Shown here in pieces: positions 16,721-25,153 of a stretch of 64,000 bases of DNA. The stretch is from Bog-473 sp963791455 (GTDB lineage: Bacteria; Actinomycetota; Acidimicrobiia; Acidimicrobiales; RAAP-2). The notes under the pieces were generated by a model. That model saw nothing but the letters and a program-made list of their open reading frames with translations. It was not told the origin of the DNA and did not search any database. Location of the stretch: the NCBI GenBank assembly GCA_963791455.1, contig CAWBSM010000004.1, positions 62,001-126,000 of the forward strand, given 5' to 3'. Positions within the stretch are counted from its first letter, which is position 1; every line of letters starts with the position of its first letter. A program made the position numbers and the translations under genes.

Positions 16721-17017
16721 TTATCGCCAAAGAACGGCGTTGACCTCTTCGAGGGAGATCTCCCCGGTCGACTGACCCCCACATTGGAGGCAATCGTGAG
16801 TGTGGAGCCATGATTGAATGAGCCGGGTCCCCGCTTGATTGAGCAGCACGGTGAAGACTTCTGAGTCCTCTTTGAACTCCAGCCCGTAGTAGGCGCGCCA
16901 CTGCGTCGCGACCGGATGCTCCTCCATTTCAATCCCTTTGAGGATCCGACAAAAACGCCTTCGTTCGACGTCGAACACCCAGGTGCTGTGGCACGACTCC
17001 AAGACCAACTGCTCCAT
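16721..17017 (-). CDS. Small conserved-looking hypothetical protein
   Basis: 98 residues from ATG 17017. Beta-rich start (M-E-Q-L-V-L-E-S-C-H-S-T-W-V-F-D), R-A-Y-Y-G-L-E-F near 41-48, and a late C-L-Q-C pair near 76-79 that could bind a metal. Composition is balanced and protein-like, unlike neighbouring frames. It lies just downstream of the secreted PF03640 gene on the same strand, with 115 nt between. No family recognised; a role cannot be assigned. Confidence 0.5.
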   Translation of the reverse strand: MEQLVLESCHSTWVFDVERRRFCRILKGIEMEEHPVATQWRAYYGLEFKEDSEVFTVLLNQAGTRLIQSWLHTHDCLQCGGQSTGEISLEEVNAVLWR

Positions 17018-17132
17018 GGCGCAATTGTGCTCTCGCCACCTAAGAACTTCCTCAGAGTTTCCTTGACGTTGTGTGACGATCACCTGAATCCGCCCCCGGG
17101 GTCCGGGCTGGCGTCCGCCCCGAGTGCGACCG

Positions 17133-17870
17133 TCAGAAACTGACGCCTCCGCCGTTCGGCGCGGTTGTTGGTGGCGTCGTCGGCGGTGTGGTCGGTGGGG
17201 TCGTCGGGGGCGTCGTCGCTGGTGTCGTCGGTGGTGTCGTCGGCGGTGACTGCGGTGGCGTGGTTGGCGCCGGCAGCGCGGGCGTGTTCGGGCCCGACGA
17301 CGTGCTCCCGTTCGGACTCCCCCCAGTATTCGAATGGGTTGGAGGGGACGTCGTGGTGTTCTGGGGAACGGTTGCCGGTGTCGGGGGTGTGGCTCCGGCG
17401 GGCTTCGCGAGCACAACGACCGACCACTTCCCCCATTTGTCGGCGATGTTCCCGTTTACCTGACCCGGTGCGCTGTCAGCGACGAACCAGTAGAGGGGCT
17501 TGCCCGAATAGGTCACCTGGAGGGCATGGCCCCGACGCCTCACCGAGCCGAGGCTGGCCGCGTTCACGCCGGGTCCGGCGGTCGCCTTCTTCGCCCCCTT
17601 GGGCAACAAGAGCTCGGGCCAGACCTTCAAGCACCGGGCGGTGCAGGCGACCTTGCTCGCCTTGAGGGTGTAGACGGTCTTCCCGCTCACGAGGATCGTC
17701 CCGTACGTGGCGTTCTGAGCGGTGGAGACAACAAGGTGTTTCCCGTTGTGCGTCGAAGTGGCGCCGGCACCGTCGATGACGATCGGCAACGACAAGAGTC
17801 CACCAACGGTCAGAACGACAGCCGCCAACCGCCGGGCACCGCGGTGACTTGGAATCCGGCCACTTTGCAT
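17133..17870 (-). CDS. Secreted PF03640 repeat protein with Pro/Thr tail
   Basis: 245 residues. Signal peptide (basic start, hydrophobic 15-32), then a PF03640-type repeat domain (secreted repeat of unknown function): Y-G-T-I-L-V, V-Y-T-L-K-A-S-K-V-A-C-T-A-R-C near 67-80, and P-L-Y-W-F-V-A-D-S-A-P-G-Q-V-N-G near 124-139. The C-terminal 80 residues are a T-T-P-P repeat tail that ends G-G-G-V-S-F. GGGAGCGG precedes the ATG. Its core is nearly identical at DNA level to the divergent gene at 18100. An extracytoplasmic, possibly electron-transfer- or surface-linked role is sometimes suggested for the family, but function is unknown. Confidence 0.8.
   Translation of the reverse strand: MQSGRIPSHRGARRLAAVVLTVGGLLSLPIVIDGAGATSTHNGKHLVVSTAQNATYGTILVSGKTVYTLKASKVACTARCLKVWPELLLPKGAKKATAGPGVNAASLGSVRRRGHALQVTYSGKPLYWFVADSAPGQVNGNIADKWGKWSVVVLAKPAGATPPTPATVPQNTTTSPPTHSNTGGSPNGSTSSGPNTPALPAPTTPPQSPPTTPPTTPATTPPTTPPTTPPTTPPTTAPNGGGVSF
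17171..17254 (-). repeat. 12-nt tandem repeat coding the TTPP tail
   Basis: Seven imperfect 12-nt units (plus-strand consensus GGTGGTGTCGTC) encode the Thr-Thr-Pro-Pro repeats of the secreted protein. Such arrays vary in copy number by slippage, so tail length may differ between strains. Confidence 0.7.
17540..17710 (-). repeat. Left arm of 171-bp inverted repeat
   Basis: The reverse complement of this stretch matches 18263-18433 at 169 of 171 positions, with 127 consecutive identical bases (17584-17710). It lies inside the PF03640 domain of the minus-strand gene. The identity is far higher than that of the flanking parts of the two genes. Confidence 0.85.
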
Positions 17871-18099
17871 ATTCCGCTCCCGTCATGTCTCAAAGGTCCG
17901 CGGATCTACGTCAGAAGCGGTCGAAGGGATTACTCCGCGACAATCCATTCCGCGGCCTGAGCCGTAGTGTCTGCCAGCATCGGGAAAAGAGGCCCAGGTT
18001 GCGGACCCGCCGCCAGACCTGGCGTTACTCTGGGGAGGTGGCGGTGACGAACCGGCCGGCCTCATCCCATGGCGCACGACGAAGGCAGGAGATGAGCAA

Positions 18100-18642
18100 A
18101 TGAACCTGATGAAGCGGACGAGCAAGACGCCAGAAACGTCTGGCAGGGTCCCCCTGGTGCGCCTGGTGAGCGCGGCTTTGGCCGCTGGAGGCATCTTTGC
18201 CTCCGTCGCCATCGAGGGAGCAGGGGCTGCGACGAGCACCGTCGTTTCGACGACTCAGAACTCCACGTACGGGACGATCCTCGTGAGCGGGAAGACCGTC
18301 TACACCCTCAAGGCGAGCAAGGTCGCCTGCACCGCCCGGTGCTTGAAGGTCTGGCCCGAGCTCTTGTTGCCCAAGGGGGCGAAGAAGGCAACCGCCGGAC
18401 CCGGTGTGAACGCGGCCAGCCTCGGCTCGGTGAAGGTGAGTGGAGGCTCCCGCCAGGTGACGTACGGCGGAAAGCGCCTTTATTGGTTCGTCGCCGACAG
18501 CGCACCGGGTCAGGTGAACGGGAACATCACCGACAAATGGGGGAAGTGGACGGTCGTCGTGACGGTGAAGCCGTCCCATTCGAGCTCGAGCTCCGGTGGG
18601 ACCCCAACCTCAAGCGCAGGATCTGGGGGAGTCTCGTTCTAA
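18100..18642 (+). CDS. Secreted PF03640 repeat protein (paralogue, divergent)
   Basis: 180 residues. Signal peptide followed by the same PF03640 core as the gene at 17133 (V-Y-T-L-K-A-S-K-V-A-C near 71-81; Y-W-F-V-A-D-S near 126-132), then a short Ser/Gly tail ending G-G-V-S-F instead of the T-T-P-P tail. GCAGGAGATGAGCAA precedes the ATG. The two genes diverge from a 229-nt intergenic region. Their signal peptides and tails differ while the core is almost identical, which indicates gene conversion or a recent inverted duplication. Confidence 0.8.
   Translation: MNLMKRTSKTPETSGRVPLVRLVSAALAAGGIFASVAIEGAGAATSTVVSTTQNSTYGTILVSGKTVYTLKASKVACTARCLKVWPELLLPKGAKKATAGPGVNAASLGSVKVSGGSRQVTYGGKRLYWFVADSAPGQVNGNITDKWGKWTVVVTVKPSHSSSSSGGTPTSSAGSGGVSF
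18263..18433 (+). repeat. Right arm of 171-bp inverted repeat
   Basis: Partner of 17540-17710. The 552-nt spacer contains both signal-peptide coding regions and both promoters, so recombination between the arms would swap the 5' ends of the two genes. Confidence 0.85.
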
Positions 18643-18761
18643 TGCCGAGGTTCGACACCGGACCGCGGTCATGACAACCGTTCTGGTTCCACCCCCGCGG
18701 TCGGTTGCTCCGCGATCGATACGACGACCTCGTCGACTGACTCCCCAATGGCGCGTTCGCG

Positions 18762-19742
18762 ATGTCGTCGAGGGTGTACCTCCCCGCCTTCTCAGTTCCC
18801 GCCCTGGCGGCGGTGCTCGTGGGGATCGGCCTGTCGAGCGGCTGGGGTGGCGCAACGTTCGGCGGGTCCTTGACGAGCCTTCGTCTCGCTGTCGTCGGCC
18901 CCGTCGCCCTCACGTTCATCGGACTCATTCTCGTCGTCGAACGGATATGGCCGGCCCAACAACGACCATTCTTCGCTCGCGGCTACCGCCATGACCTGCT
19001 GGTCACGGTGGTCCACGCGACACTGGTGCTCCCGCTGGTGACGTCACTGACGCTCTCGTTCGCCGAGGTCGTTCGCCGGATCCTTCCGTGGATCGTCCTG
19101 CCGCACATGGAAACGGTGCCTCGCTGGATCGCGGTTGCCCTCATCATCGTGGCGATGGACGGATGCAACTGGGCTGTGCACCTGGCCAATCACCGGGTCC
19201 GAGCGCTCTGGCGCTTCCACGAGCTTCACCATTCCCAAGAGGACATGAACGTGCTCACGGTCTTTCGCACCCATCCCCTGATCCACGTTTCTTATCTCTT
19301 GGCCCTGCTTCCTGGTCTCGTGCTCCTCGCCAACGGTGGGCTCTCGATCACCATCCTGGCGGTCTACGGCGGCATTGTGGCCTTTGCCCACTCCAACACC
19401 CGGCTTGGATTCGGACCGGCCGGGCGGATCTTGGTCAGTCCGAACTTCCACCGGATCCACCACAGACTCGATGGCCGCCAAGACGTCAATCTCGGTTTCG
19501 CGCTGACGATCTGGGACCAGCTTTTCCACACCGCCGTGTTTCCCACGGCCGACACCGTGAGGGCGGATACGGGTCTGCCCGGTCGGCCCCTGCTCGTCGA
19601 ACAAGCGACACCGCGCTCGCGCCATCTCGCGGTCTACGCCGTACAGCTTGCGGCGCCGTTTCGCCCGTTACGAGACCCTCTCGCGACGTTGTCCCCTTCG
19701 ACCGAGGATCTCTCCGTTCGTGAACGCTGCGTGGTGCCCTGA
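18762..19742 (+). CDS. Sterol desaturase / fatty acid hydroxylase family membrane protein
   Basis: 326 residues with at least four membrane spans. The diiron histidine clusters are visible: H-L-A-N-H near 146-150, H-E-L-H-H near 159-163, and H-R-I-H-H-R-L-D-G near 229-237. This is the PF04116 pattern for membrane hydroxylases/desaturases acting on sterols, carotenoids or fatty acids. The start at ATG 18762 has little ribosome-site support. The DoxX gene overlaps its stop by one base (TGATG). Substrate cannot be read from sequence. Confidence 0.82.
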   Translation: MSSRVYLPAFSVPALAAVLVGIGLSSGWGGATFGGSLTSLRLAVVGPVALTFIGLILVVERIWPAQQRPFFARGYRHDLLVTVVHATLVLPLVTSLTLSFAEVVRRILPWIVLPHMETVPRWIAVALIIVAMDGCNWAVHLANHRVRALWRFHELHHSQEDMNVLTVFRTHPLIHVSYLLALLPGLVLLANGGLSITILAVYGGIVAFAHSNTRLGFGPAGRILVSPNFHRIHHRLDGRQDVNLGFALTIWDQLFHTAVFPTADTVRADTGLPGRPLLVEQATPRSRHLAVYAVQLAAPFRPLRDPLATLSPSTEDLSVRERCVVP

Positions 19743-20269
19743 TGGTCACGACCTCCGTCCGGTCACCAGTGCGGACCCCCCGGTCGATCCTCGCGCTCGT
19801 CGTTTCCACCCGGTCGGCGGAGTTCCCGGCCAGCTGTGCACTCCTCGCCGTGCGTATCGCGCTCGCCTGGATCTTCATCTACTACGGCGCCGGCAAGCTA
19901 TTCGGAGCGTTCAACGGCCCGGGACTTCACCGCACCGCTCTCTACATGTCAAACGTTGCCCACCTGCATCCTGGTGGTTTCTTCGCGGTCTTGGGGGGCA
20001 TCATCGAGTTCGGGAGCGGTGTCGCCCTCGCCCTCGGTCTTTGCTCCCGCCTTGCTGGCGTCGCACTCTTCGGAGACCAGGTCATGGCCATGATCACCGT
20101 CACCTGGGCAACCGGGATCAACTCCGCCGCACCACCTCCCGGCTACCAGCTCAACATGGCACTGGCCGTCCTCGCCCTCGTCGTTGCCGTCTTCGGGTCC
20201 GGTCGGTTCAGTCTGGACGCGTTGATTGAACAGCGGATCGGCGGACCACAGGTGGCCCACGACCGCTGA
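19742..20269 (+). CDS. DoxX family membrane protein
   Basis: 175 residues, four predicted membrane spans. The R-I-A-L-A-W-I-F-I-Y-Y-G-A-G-K-L-F-G segment near 38-55 and G-G-I-I-E-F-G-S-G-V near 85-94 are characteristic of DoxX. Family members are linked to thiosulfate:quinone oxidoreductase subunits or to membrane redox complexes. ATG overlaps the desaturase stop, so the two are coupled, suggesting a shared membrane redox role; the function is otherwise unknown. Confidence 0.8.
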   Translation: MVTTSVRSPVRTPRSILALVVSTRSAEFPASCALLAVRIALAWIFIYYGAGKLFGAFNGPGLHRTALYMSNVAHLHPGGFFAVLGGIIEFGSGVALALGLCSRLAGVALFGDQVMAMITVTWATGINSAAPPPGYQLNMALAVLALVVAVFGSGRFSLDALIEQRIGGPQVAHDR

Positions 20270-20389
20270 CCCCGACGGGCACGAAGTGGGTTCGGGTTCC
20301 GTCGAGCCAGATCGCCCTCGCCCACGGCTCGTCGGGAGAGGAACCCGCGCTACCGTGGCGCGCATACCTGGAACAGACGGACGGGCTCA

Positions 20390-21310
20390 ATGAGCTACCT
20401 GGTGGACAACTGGAGCTTTGACCCATTCGCGATCGGCGTGGCGGTGATCGTGCTGATCCACGAGATTGGCCTGGCCAGCCTGCGTCGGCGCTCGGTGCCC
20501 GAACGGAGCCGCCGACGTCGTCTGAACTCACTGTTCTTCTACGCCGGCCTCGGGGTGCTCCTGGTGGCCGTGATGTCGCCCATCGACTATTGGGCCGACG
20601 ACTACTTCTTCGTGCACATGGTCGAGCACATCCTCATCGCGTTCTTTGCACCGATCCTCATCGTCGCCGGGGCTCCATGGCTGCCCCTGCTCCACGGCCT
20701 CCCCCTGCGCTTCCGGCGGTGGCTCCTGCGTGCCGTCCTCCTCGGACCGATCTCGCCCACCCTGCGTGCCGTGGGCCGGTTCGTCGTAAACCCGTGGACG
20801 GCGCTCGTGTCGTTCAACGCCGTGATGGTGCTCTGGCACGTCCCGGCCCTCTTCGACGCCGCGCAAGAGAACCAGCTGATCCACGTGGGACTGATGCACG
20901 CCAGCTTCTTCGTGACCGGGATCCTGTTCTGGCTCCAGATCATCCCGTCGCACCCGTTCCACCTGAGGGCATCCCCGCTCTGGCAGGTCGGGGCGATCAT
21001 CTCGACCAACGTCGTCATGTTCGTCTTGGCCATGTCGCTGTCGTTGTTCAGCGCCACGAGCTGGTACCCCGTGTACGCCCACCTGCCCGGCGTCACTCTT
21101 TCGCCCTATGCCGACCAGCAGATCGGGGCGGCCATCTTGTGGATCTGCGGCGACTTCTGGGCCGTGCCGGCACTGGCGGTGACCATCCGGCGGGCCATCG
21201 ACAGCGAGGGCGGCTTCTCGCTGGGAGTGGACCGACTGTTCCACCGAGACCCGGGTCCTCCCATCGAGTCGTTCCGCGCCCCGGCGGCCGAGCGGGCCCC
21301 TCGGGGCTGA
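20390..21310 (+). CDS. ctaG: Cytochrome c oxidase assembly factor CtaG (caa3 type)
   Basis: 306 residues with about seven membrane spans. Conserved His-containing motifs V-H-M-V-E-H-I-L near 76-83, L-W-H-V-P near 147-151, and L-M-H-A-S-F-F near 169-175 match the PF09678 CtaG family, which helps insert copper into heme-copper oxidases. It lies 173 nt upstream of the oxidase operon with a terminator-like hairpin between, so it is probably its own unit. A second CtaG-like protein is encoded at the end of that operon. Confidence 0.85.
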   Translation: MSYLVDNWSFDPFAIGVAVIVLIHEIGLASLRRRSVPERSRRRRLNSLFFYAGLGVLLVAVMSPIDYWADDYFFVHMVEHILIAFFAPILIVAGAPWLPLLHGLPLRFRRWLLRAVLLGPISPTLRAVGRFVVNPWTALVSFNAVMVLWHVPALFDAAQENQLIHVGLMHASFFVTGILFWLQIIPSHPFHLRASPLWQVGAIISTNVVMFVLAMSLSLFSATSWYPVYAHLPGVTLSPYADQQIGAAILWICGDFWAVPALAVTIRRAIDSEGGFSLGVDRLFHRDPGPPIESFRAPAAERAPRG

Positions 21311-21340
21311 CGGACGCCATCCGCCCCGTGAACGGGTCCA

Positions 21341-21364
21341 CCCGGGCGCCGGGCCAGGTTTTTT
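21341..21364 (+). terminator. Terminator-like hairpin after ctaG
   Basis: CCCGG-gcg-CCGGG is followed within 5 nt by a run of six T at 21359-21364. The stem is short but GC-only. It separates ctaG from the oxidase promoter. Confidence 0.45.
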
Positions 21365-21394
21365 CGTCCATTTCAGGCGTGCTTTGCGAAATGG

Positions 21395-21423
21395 TTGACG
21401 ACGAAGGCATCGGACCCTAACGT
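21395..21423 (+). promoter_or_regulatory. Sigma-70-type promoter of the oxidase operon
   Basis: TTGACG (21395-21400), a 17-nt spacer and TAACGT (21418-21423) form a near-consensus housekeeping promoter 60 nt upstream of the first oxidase-operon ATG. It is the clearest -35/-10 pair noticed in the window. Confidence 0.6.
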
Positions 21424-21483
21424 CCGTTGAGGAAACTGTCGGATGGGGCCTCGGGGGGGGAGTCAGCAGATCCGGAGGGGCGT

Positions 21484-22149
21484 ATGAGCCTGGCATGGAA
21501 GGTGACCGTGACCGTCATCCTCTTCGCCTTCGCGGCGGTCGCCGCCGTGGTGCTCATCGTCAATCTGCTGGGCACACCGCCCACCGTCGACTTCTCGGCC
21601 GACAGTTCGGGTCAGGTGAACGTCACCCTGCAGACGGTCGGGACCTTCGGGTCGGGCAGCCATCCGACGTGGGTGTCCTACCTCGTCCAGGCTCCCGACG
21701 GGCAGTGGGTCCACACGACGCTCTTCCAGGTGCCCCAGCACATGCGCATCAACGTGACGATCGACAATTACGACTCGGGCAGTCCGCTGCGCAACCAGCA
21801 ACTCGGCCAGGTCACGGGCACGTACGGCAACGTGGCCACGCTCAACGGCAAGCCGTTCCGGGTCATCAACTCCAACGCCGGGAACGGAGTTGCGCACACC
21901 TTCTCCATGCCCTCGATCGGCATCAACATCCCGCTGTACGGCAACAACGGCAACGCCAACCTCTGCGGCGCCGCGCCCTGTACGTTCAGCTCCCCGCACA
22001 AGGTGGTCAGGTTCTCCTTCACCAGCCCGAGCCCCGGAAATTACCGCTGGCAGTGTTTCGTCCCGTGCGGGCTCGGGTTCCTCTACGGCAACGGTGGGCC
22101 CATGTCGACCCTCGGCTACATGGGTGGCTTCATGAAGGTGGTGGCGTGA
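21484..22149 (+). CDS. Membrane-anchored cupredoxin with degenerate CuA-like site
   Basis: 221 residues: N-terminal membrane anchor (8-29) and a cupredoxin-like extracytoplasmic domain. The end carries A-H-T-F near 137-140 and C191-F-V-P-C195-G, the spacing of a CuA site, but the position of the second His ligand (eight after the first Cys) is Phe199. Met207 and Met213/217 are near. C161 and C166 may form a disulfide. GGAGGGG precedes ATG 21484. GTGA overlap couples it to subunit II. It could be an electron donor or copper carrier to the oxidase; the altered site makes normal CuA binding doubtful. Confidence 0.72.
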   Translation: MSLAWKVTVTVILFAFAAVAAVVLIVNLLGTPPTVDFSADSSGQVNVTLQTVGTFGSGSHPTWVSYLVQAPDGQWVHTTLFQVPQHMRINVTIDNYDSGSPLRNQQLGQVTGTYGNVATLNGKPFRVINSNAGNGVAHTFSMPSIGINIPLYGNNGNANLCGAAPCTFSSPHKVVRFSFTSPSPGNYRWQCFVPCGLGFLYGNGGPMSTLGYMGGFMKVVA

Positions 22150-23126
22150 GCGACCCTCGAGCGGCCGGGACCGGCGAGACCTCCGCCGGTTCCAACTCGA
22201 CAACCCCCACCACCGACGAGACCCACCACTGGTGGCGTCTGATCGCCATTTGGGTGGTGCTGTCGGCGATCCTGGACCCGCTGTTCTACTTCTTGGCGGG
22301 ACCGCACATTCCGCCGGGCACCATGACCGACACCGCCGAAGGCGCACAGTTCGACTTCAACGTTCTCTTCATCATGGCGCTGCCGATCATGTTGGCCGTG
22401 TGGATCTACATCGTGTACGCCATCGTGATGTGGCGGGCGTCGCGCGGGGGTCCCGAACCGGTGGGCGGCCCCGCGGCGAGCGGACACTTCGGTCTCCAAA
22501 TGGGTTGGATCCTGAGCACGTCGGTCATCGTGCTCTTCCTGTTCGGCTTCGGCACCTACGAGCTCGTGCAGCCGGGCGGTGCCGGCGGCGGCCAGGGTTC
22601 GAGCCCAATCTGGACACCGACGTCGAAGACGATCCTGCCCATCCAGGTCATCGGCCAGCAGTGGAAGTTCACCTACCGCTATCCGACGTTCGGCGGGTTC
22701 GAGACCGACCAGCTCGTCATCCCCGACGACACGACGATCGAGTTCAACGTGACGTCGCTCGACGTGATCCACAGCTTCTGGGCCTACCAGCTCGAGGTGA
22801 AGGCCGACGCCAACCCCGACTACAACAACGTGGCCTACACGACGACCCACCAGCTGGGGTCGTTCATCGTGCGCTGCGCCGAACTGTGCGGCATCTGGCA
22901 CGGCGCCATGTACAACTCGGGCGTCGTGGTGACCCCGCAGCAGTTCGAGGGATGGGCGAGGCTCACCGAGGTGAGGCTGCGCCACAACACCAAGTTGCTG
23001 CCTCCGTACGCACTGACCTACACACCAGACGCCAACGGGGCCGACGGCGCGTACTACCCCGACAACGTCGACCCCTATTCGAACGTTGAGCAGTACGGCG
23101 CGCCGCAGCCGAAGGGAGGCGGGTGA
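22146..23126 (+). CDS. coxB: Heme-copper oxidase subunit II (CuA)
   Basis: 326 residues. Two membrane helices (about 31-50 and 71-97, with a third hydrophobic stretch near 119-137) and a periplasmic cupredoxin domain. CuA ligands are complete: H209 in V-I-H-S-F-W, then C244-A-E-L-C248-G-I-W-H252-G-A-M255. It accepts electrons from cytochrome c or a copper protein and passes them to subunit I. The GTG start overlaps the cupredoxin stop by 4 nt. There is no cytochrome c domain at the C-terminus. Confidence 0.92.
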   Translation: MSDPRAAGTGETSAGSNSTTPTTDETHHWWRLIAIWVVLSAILDPLFYFLAGPHIPPGTMTDTAEGAQFDFNVLFIMALPIMLAVWIYIVYAIVMWRASRGGPEPVGGPAASGHFGLQMGWILSTSVIVLFLFGFGTYELVQPGGAGGGQGSSPIWTPTSKTILPIQVIGQQWKFTYRYPTFGGFETDQLVIPDDTTIEFNVTSLDVIHSFWAYQLEVKADANPDYNNVAYTTTHQLGSFIVRCAELCGIWHGAMYNSGVVVTPQQFEGWARLTEVRLRHNTKLLPPYALTYTPDANGADGAYYPDNVDPYSNVEQYGAPQPKGGG

Positions 23127-23127
23127 C

Positions 23128-25143
23128 ATGGCCATCGACACGTCGGTCGGCGAGTTCGAGTACCCCGGGGAAGAAGACGTCGGTGCTCCGCCGTCGCAAC
23201 CTCCGCTGTGGCGCCGGTCCTTGTGGTTGCAGCCAAACGTCCTGTGGGCGATCGCCGGGGGTGTCATCGGCTATCTCATCGGCCACTGGTTGGGCAACGT
23301 GCTCGCCAGCGGCTACATCCAGGTCCAGGACACCGGCCAGAACGACGTCGCCATCGTGCTGGGCCTGTCCCTCGGCGTGACCGGCTGGGTGGCCGGCATC
23401 GGCGGGCTGAACTACCCCCTGGCGAAGATCCTCGGGTACGAGCTCGCCCCGGCTCCCCCACAGACCAGCTGGGTCCGCTACTTCCGCCTGACCGACGACC
23501 ACAAGGTGGTGGGGTGGCAGTACGCCGTCGGCGTCCTGACGTTCCTGTTCACCGGCGGGCTGCTGGCGATGCTCATCCGCACGGAGCTGCTCAGCCCGAC
23601 CAACCATGTGTTCGGCCCGGGCACCTACATCGCCATCGTCGGCGAGCACGGGACGATCATGATGATGATGGCCTCTTCGGCCGTCGTCGGACCCCTCGGG
23701 AACTGGCTCGTCCCGCTGATGATCGGCTCACGCCGCATGGCCTATCCCCGGGTCGAGGCCGTCTCGTTCTGGATCTTCATGGCGGGCTACTTCGTCATCC
23801 TGAGTGCCCTGTTCTTCGGGGGGTTCCCGACCGGATGGACCGGCTACGCCCCGCTGCAGACGCAGGCGGCCGGGGGGATGGACGCCTATCTCGTCGGCTT
23901 CGCCGTCATCGGCATCGGCATGATCCTGGCGGGGTTCAACCTGGCCGCCACCATCATCAACTACCGCGCGCCGGGTATGACCTGGGGACGCGTCCCGATC
24001 TTCGTCTGGGGCATCCTGGCCACCACCGCCCTCTTGACCCTGGCCACGCCGACGCTCGTGGTGGCGGGGCTGTTCGGGATCCTCGACCGCACGGCGGAGA
24101 CGGCCTTCTTCGTGAACGAGCACGGGGGCAGCAACTTCTTGTGGCAGAACCTCTTCTGGTTCTTCGGCCATCCCGAGGTGTACATCATGGCGCTGCCGGG
24201 CTTCGGCATCGTGATGGAGATCATGCCGGTCTTCACCCGCAAGCCACTCTTCGCCTACAAGGTGGCGGCAGCGGGAATGCTCGGTGTCGCGCTCCTCTCC
24301 TTCTTCGTGTGGCAGCACCACCTGTTCCAAAGCGGCATCAACCCGGACATGCGACCGCTGTTCATGCTCACGACAGAGCTCATCTCGATCCCGACCGGGT
24401 TCCTCTTCCTCGTCACACTCGGAACGTTGTGGAAAGCGAAGATCCGCTTCGATACGCCGATGCTCTTCTGTCTCGGGATGCTGTTCAACTTCCTCATCGG
24501 CGGGGTCACCGGGGTGTTCCTGTCGGACGTTCCCGTGAACGTCACGGTCCACGGCAGCTTCTTCGTGCTGGCGCACTTCCACTACACGATCTTGGGCGGC
24601 CTGATCTTCGCCATGTTCGGCGGCTTCTACTACTGGTTCCCGAAGATCACCGGGAAGACCTTGAACCGCAAGCTCAGCCAGTGGCACTTCTGGACGTTTT
24701 TCATCTTCTTCAACCTCACGTTTTTCCCGCTGTTCCTGGTCGGACTGCTCGGCCAGCCGCGACGCGTCTTCGAGTACGCCACCAACCTGCAGACGCTGAA
24801 CGACATCTCGAGCATCAGCGCCTATTTCCTGGGGGCATCGTTCCTCCTCTTCATCGTCAACTTCATCTGGTCCATCTACCTGACCCCGCACGAGGCGCCG
24901 CCCAACCCGTGGAACTCCCTCGGACTGGAGTGGCAGACCCCGACCCCGGTCCCCTGGTTCAACTTCGAGCACATCCCGGTCGTCTTGAACGACCCGTACC
25001 ACTACGGCGAGCCCGACGCGCCACCCGTGGCCGACCTGGGGAAGGTCATGTCCGCCGTCGGAGCGCCCGCCGGTTCGGTCGGCCCCGAGGAGCTCTCGAC
25101 CGGGGTGGAGGGCGACGGCGATCCGCGTCCTCCGATCCTGTGA
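23128..25143 (+). CDS. coxA: Heme-copper oxidase subunit I, K-channel lysine absent
   Basis: 671 residues, with an N-terminal extension holding two extra membrane spans (about 37-60 and 73-95) before the usual 12. Heme a ligand H174 (G-E-H-G-T), CuB/Tyr site H348-P-E-V-Y352, H397-H398, and heme ligands H483/H485 (H-F-H-Y) are present. E350 supports an A1-type D-channel. The I-P-T-G-(I)-K element of the K-channel reads I-P-T-G-F-L-F, so the lysine is Leu426. GGGAGG precedes ATG 23128, one base after the subunit II stop. It reduces O2 to water and pumps protons in this family. Confidence 0.93.
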   Translation: MAIDTSVGEFEYPGEEDVGAPPSQPPLWRRSLWLQPNVLWAIAGGVIGYLIGHWLGNVLASGYIQVQDTGQNDVAIVLGLSLGVTGWVAGIGGLNYPLAKILGYELAPAPPQTSWVRYFRLTDDHKVVGWQYAVGVLTFLFTGGLLAMLIRTELLSPTNHVFGPGTYIAIVGEHGTIMMMMASSAVVGPLGNWLVPLMIGSRRMAYPRVEAVSFWIFMAGYFVILSALFFGGFPTGWTGYAPLQTQAAGGMDAYLVGFAVIGIGMILAGFNLAATIINYRAPGMTWGRVPIFVWGILATTALLTLATPTLVVAGLFGILDRTAETAFFVNEHGGSNFLWQNLFWFFGHPEVYIMALPGFGIVMEIMPVFTRKPLFAYKVAAAGMLGVALLSFFVWQHHLFQSGINPDMRPLFMLTTELISIPTGFLFLVTLGTLWKAKIRFDTPMLFCLGMLFNFLIGGVTGVFLSDVPVNVTVHGSFFVLAHFHYTILGGLIFAMFGGFYYWFPKITGKTLNRKLSQWHFWTFFIFFNLTFFPLFLVGLLGQPRRVFEYATNLQTLNDISSISAYFLGASFLLFIVNFIWSIYLTPHEAPPNPWNSLGLEWQTPTPVPWFNFEHIPVVLNDPYHYGEPDAPPVADLGKVMSAVGAPAGSVGPEELSTGVEGDGDPRPPIL

Positions 25144-25153
25144 GGGGATAGCC

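Noticed and set aside
17171..17254. Possible CRISPR-like array
   Set aside because: The 12-nt units are contiguous with no spacers and encode a TTPP protein tail.
18670..18700. GACCGCGGTC palindrome upstream of the desaturase-like gene
   Set aside because: A single 10-bp GC palindrome is expected often in DNA of this composition, and it is not placed at a promoter.
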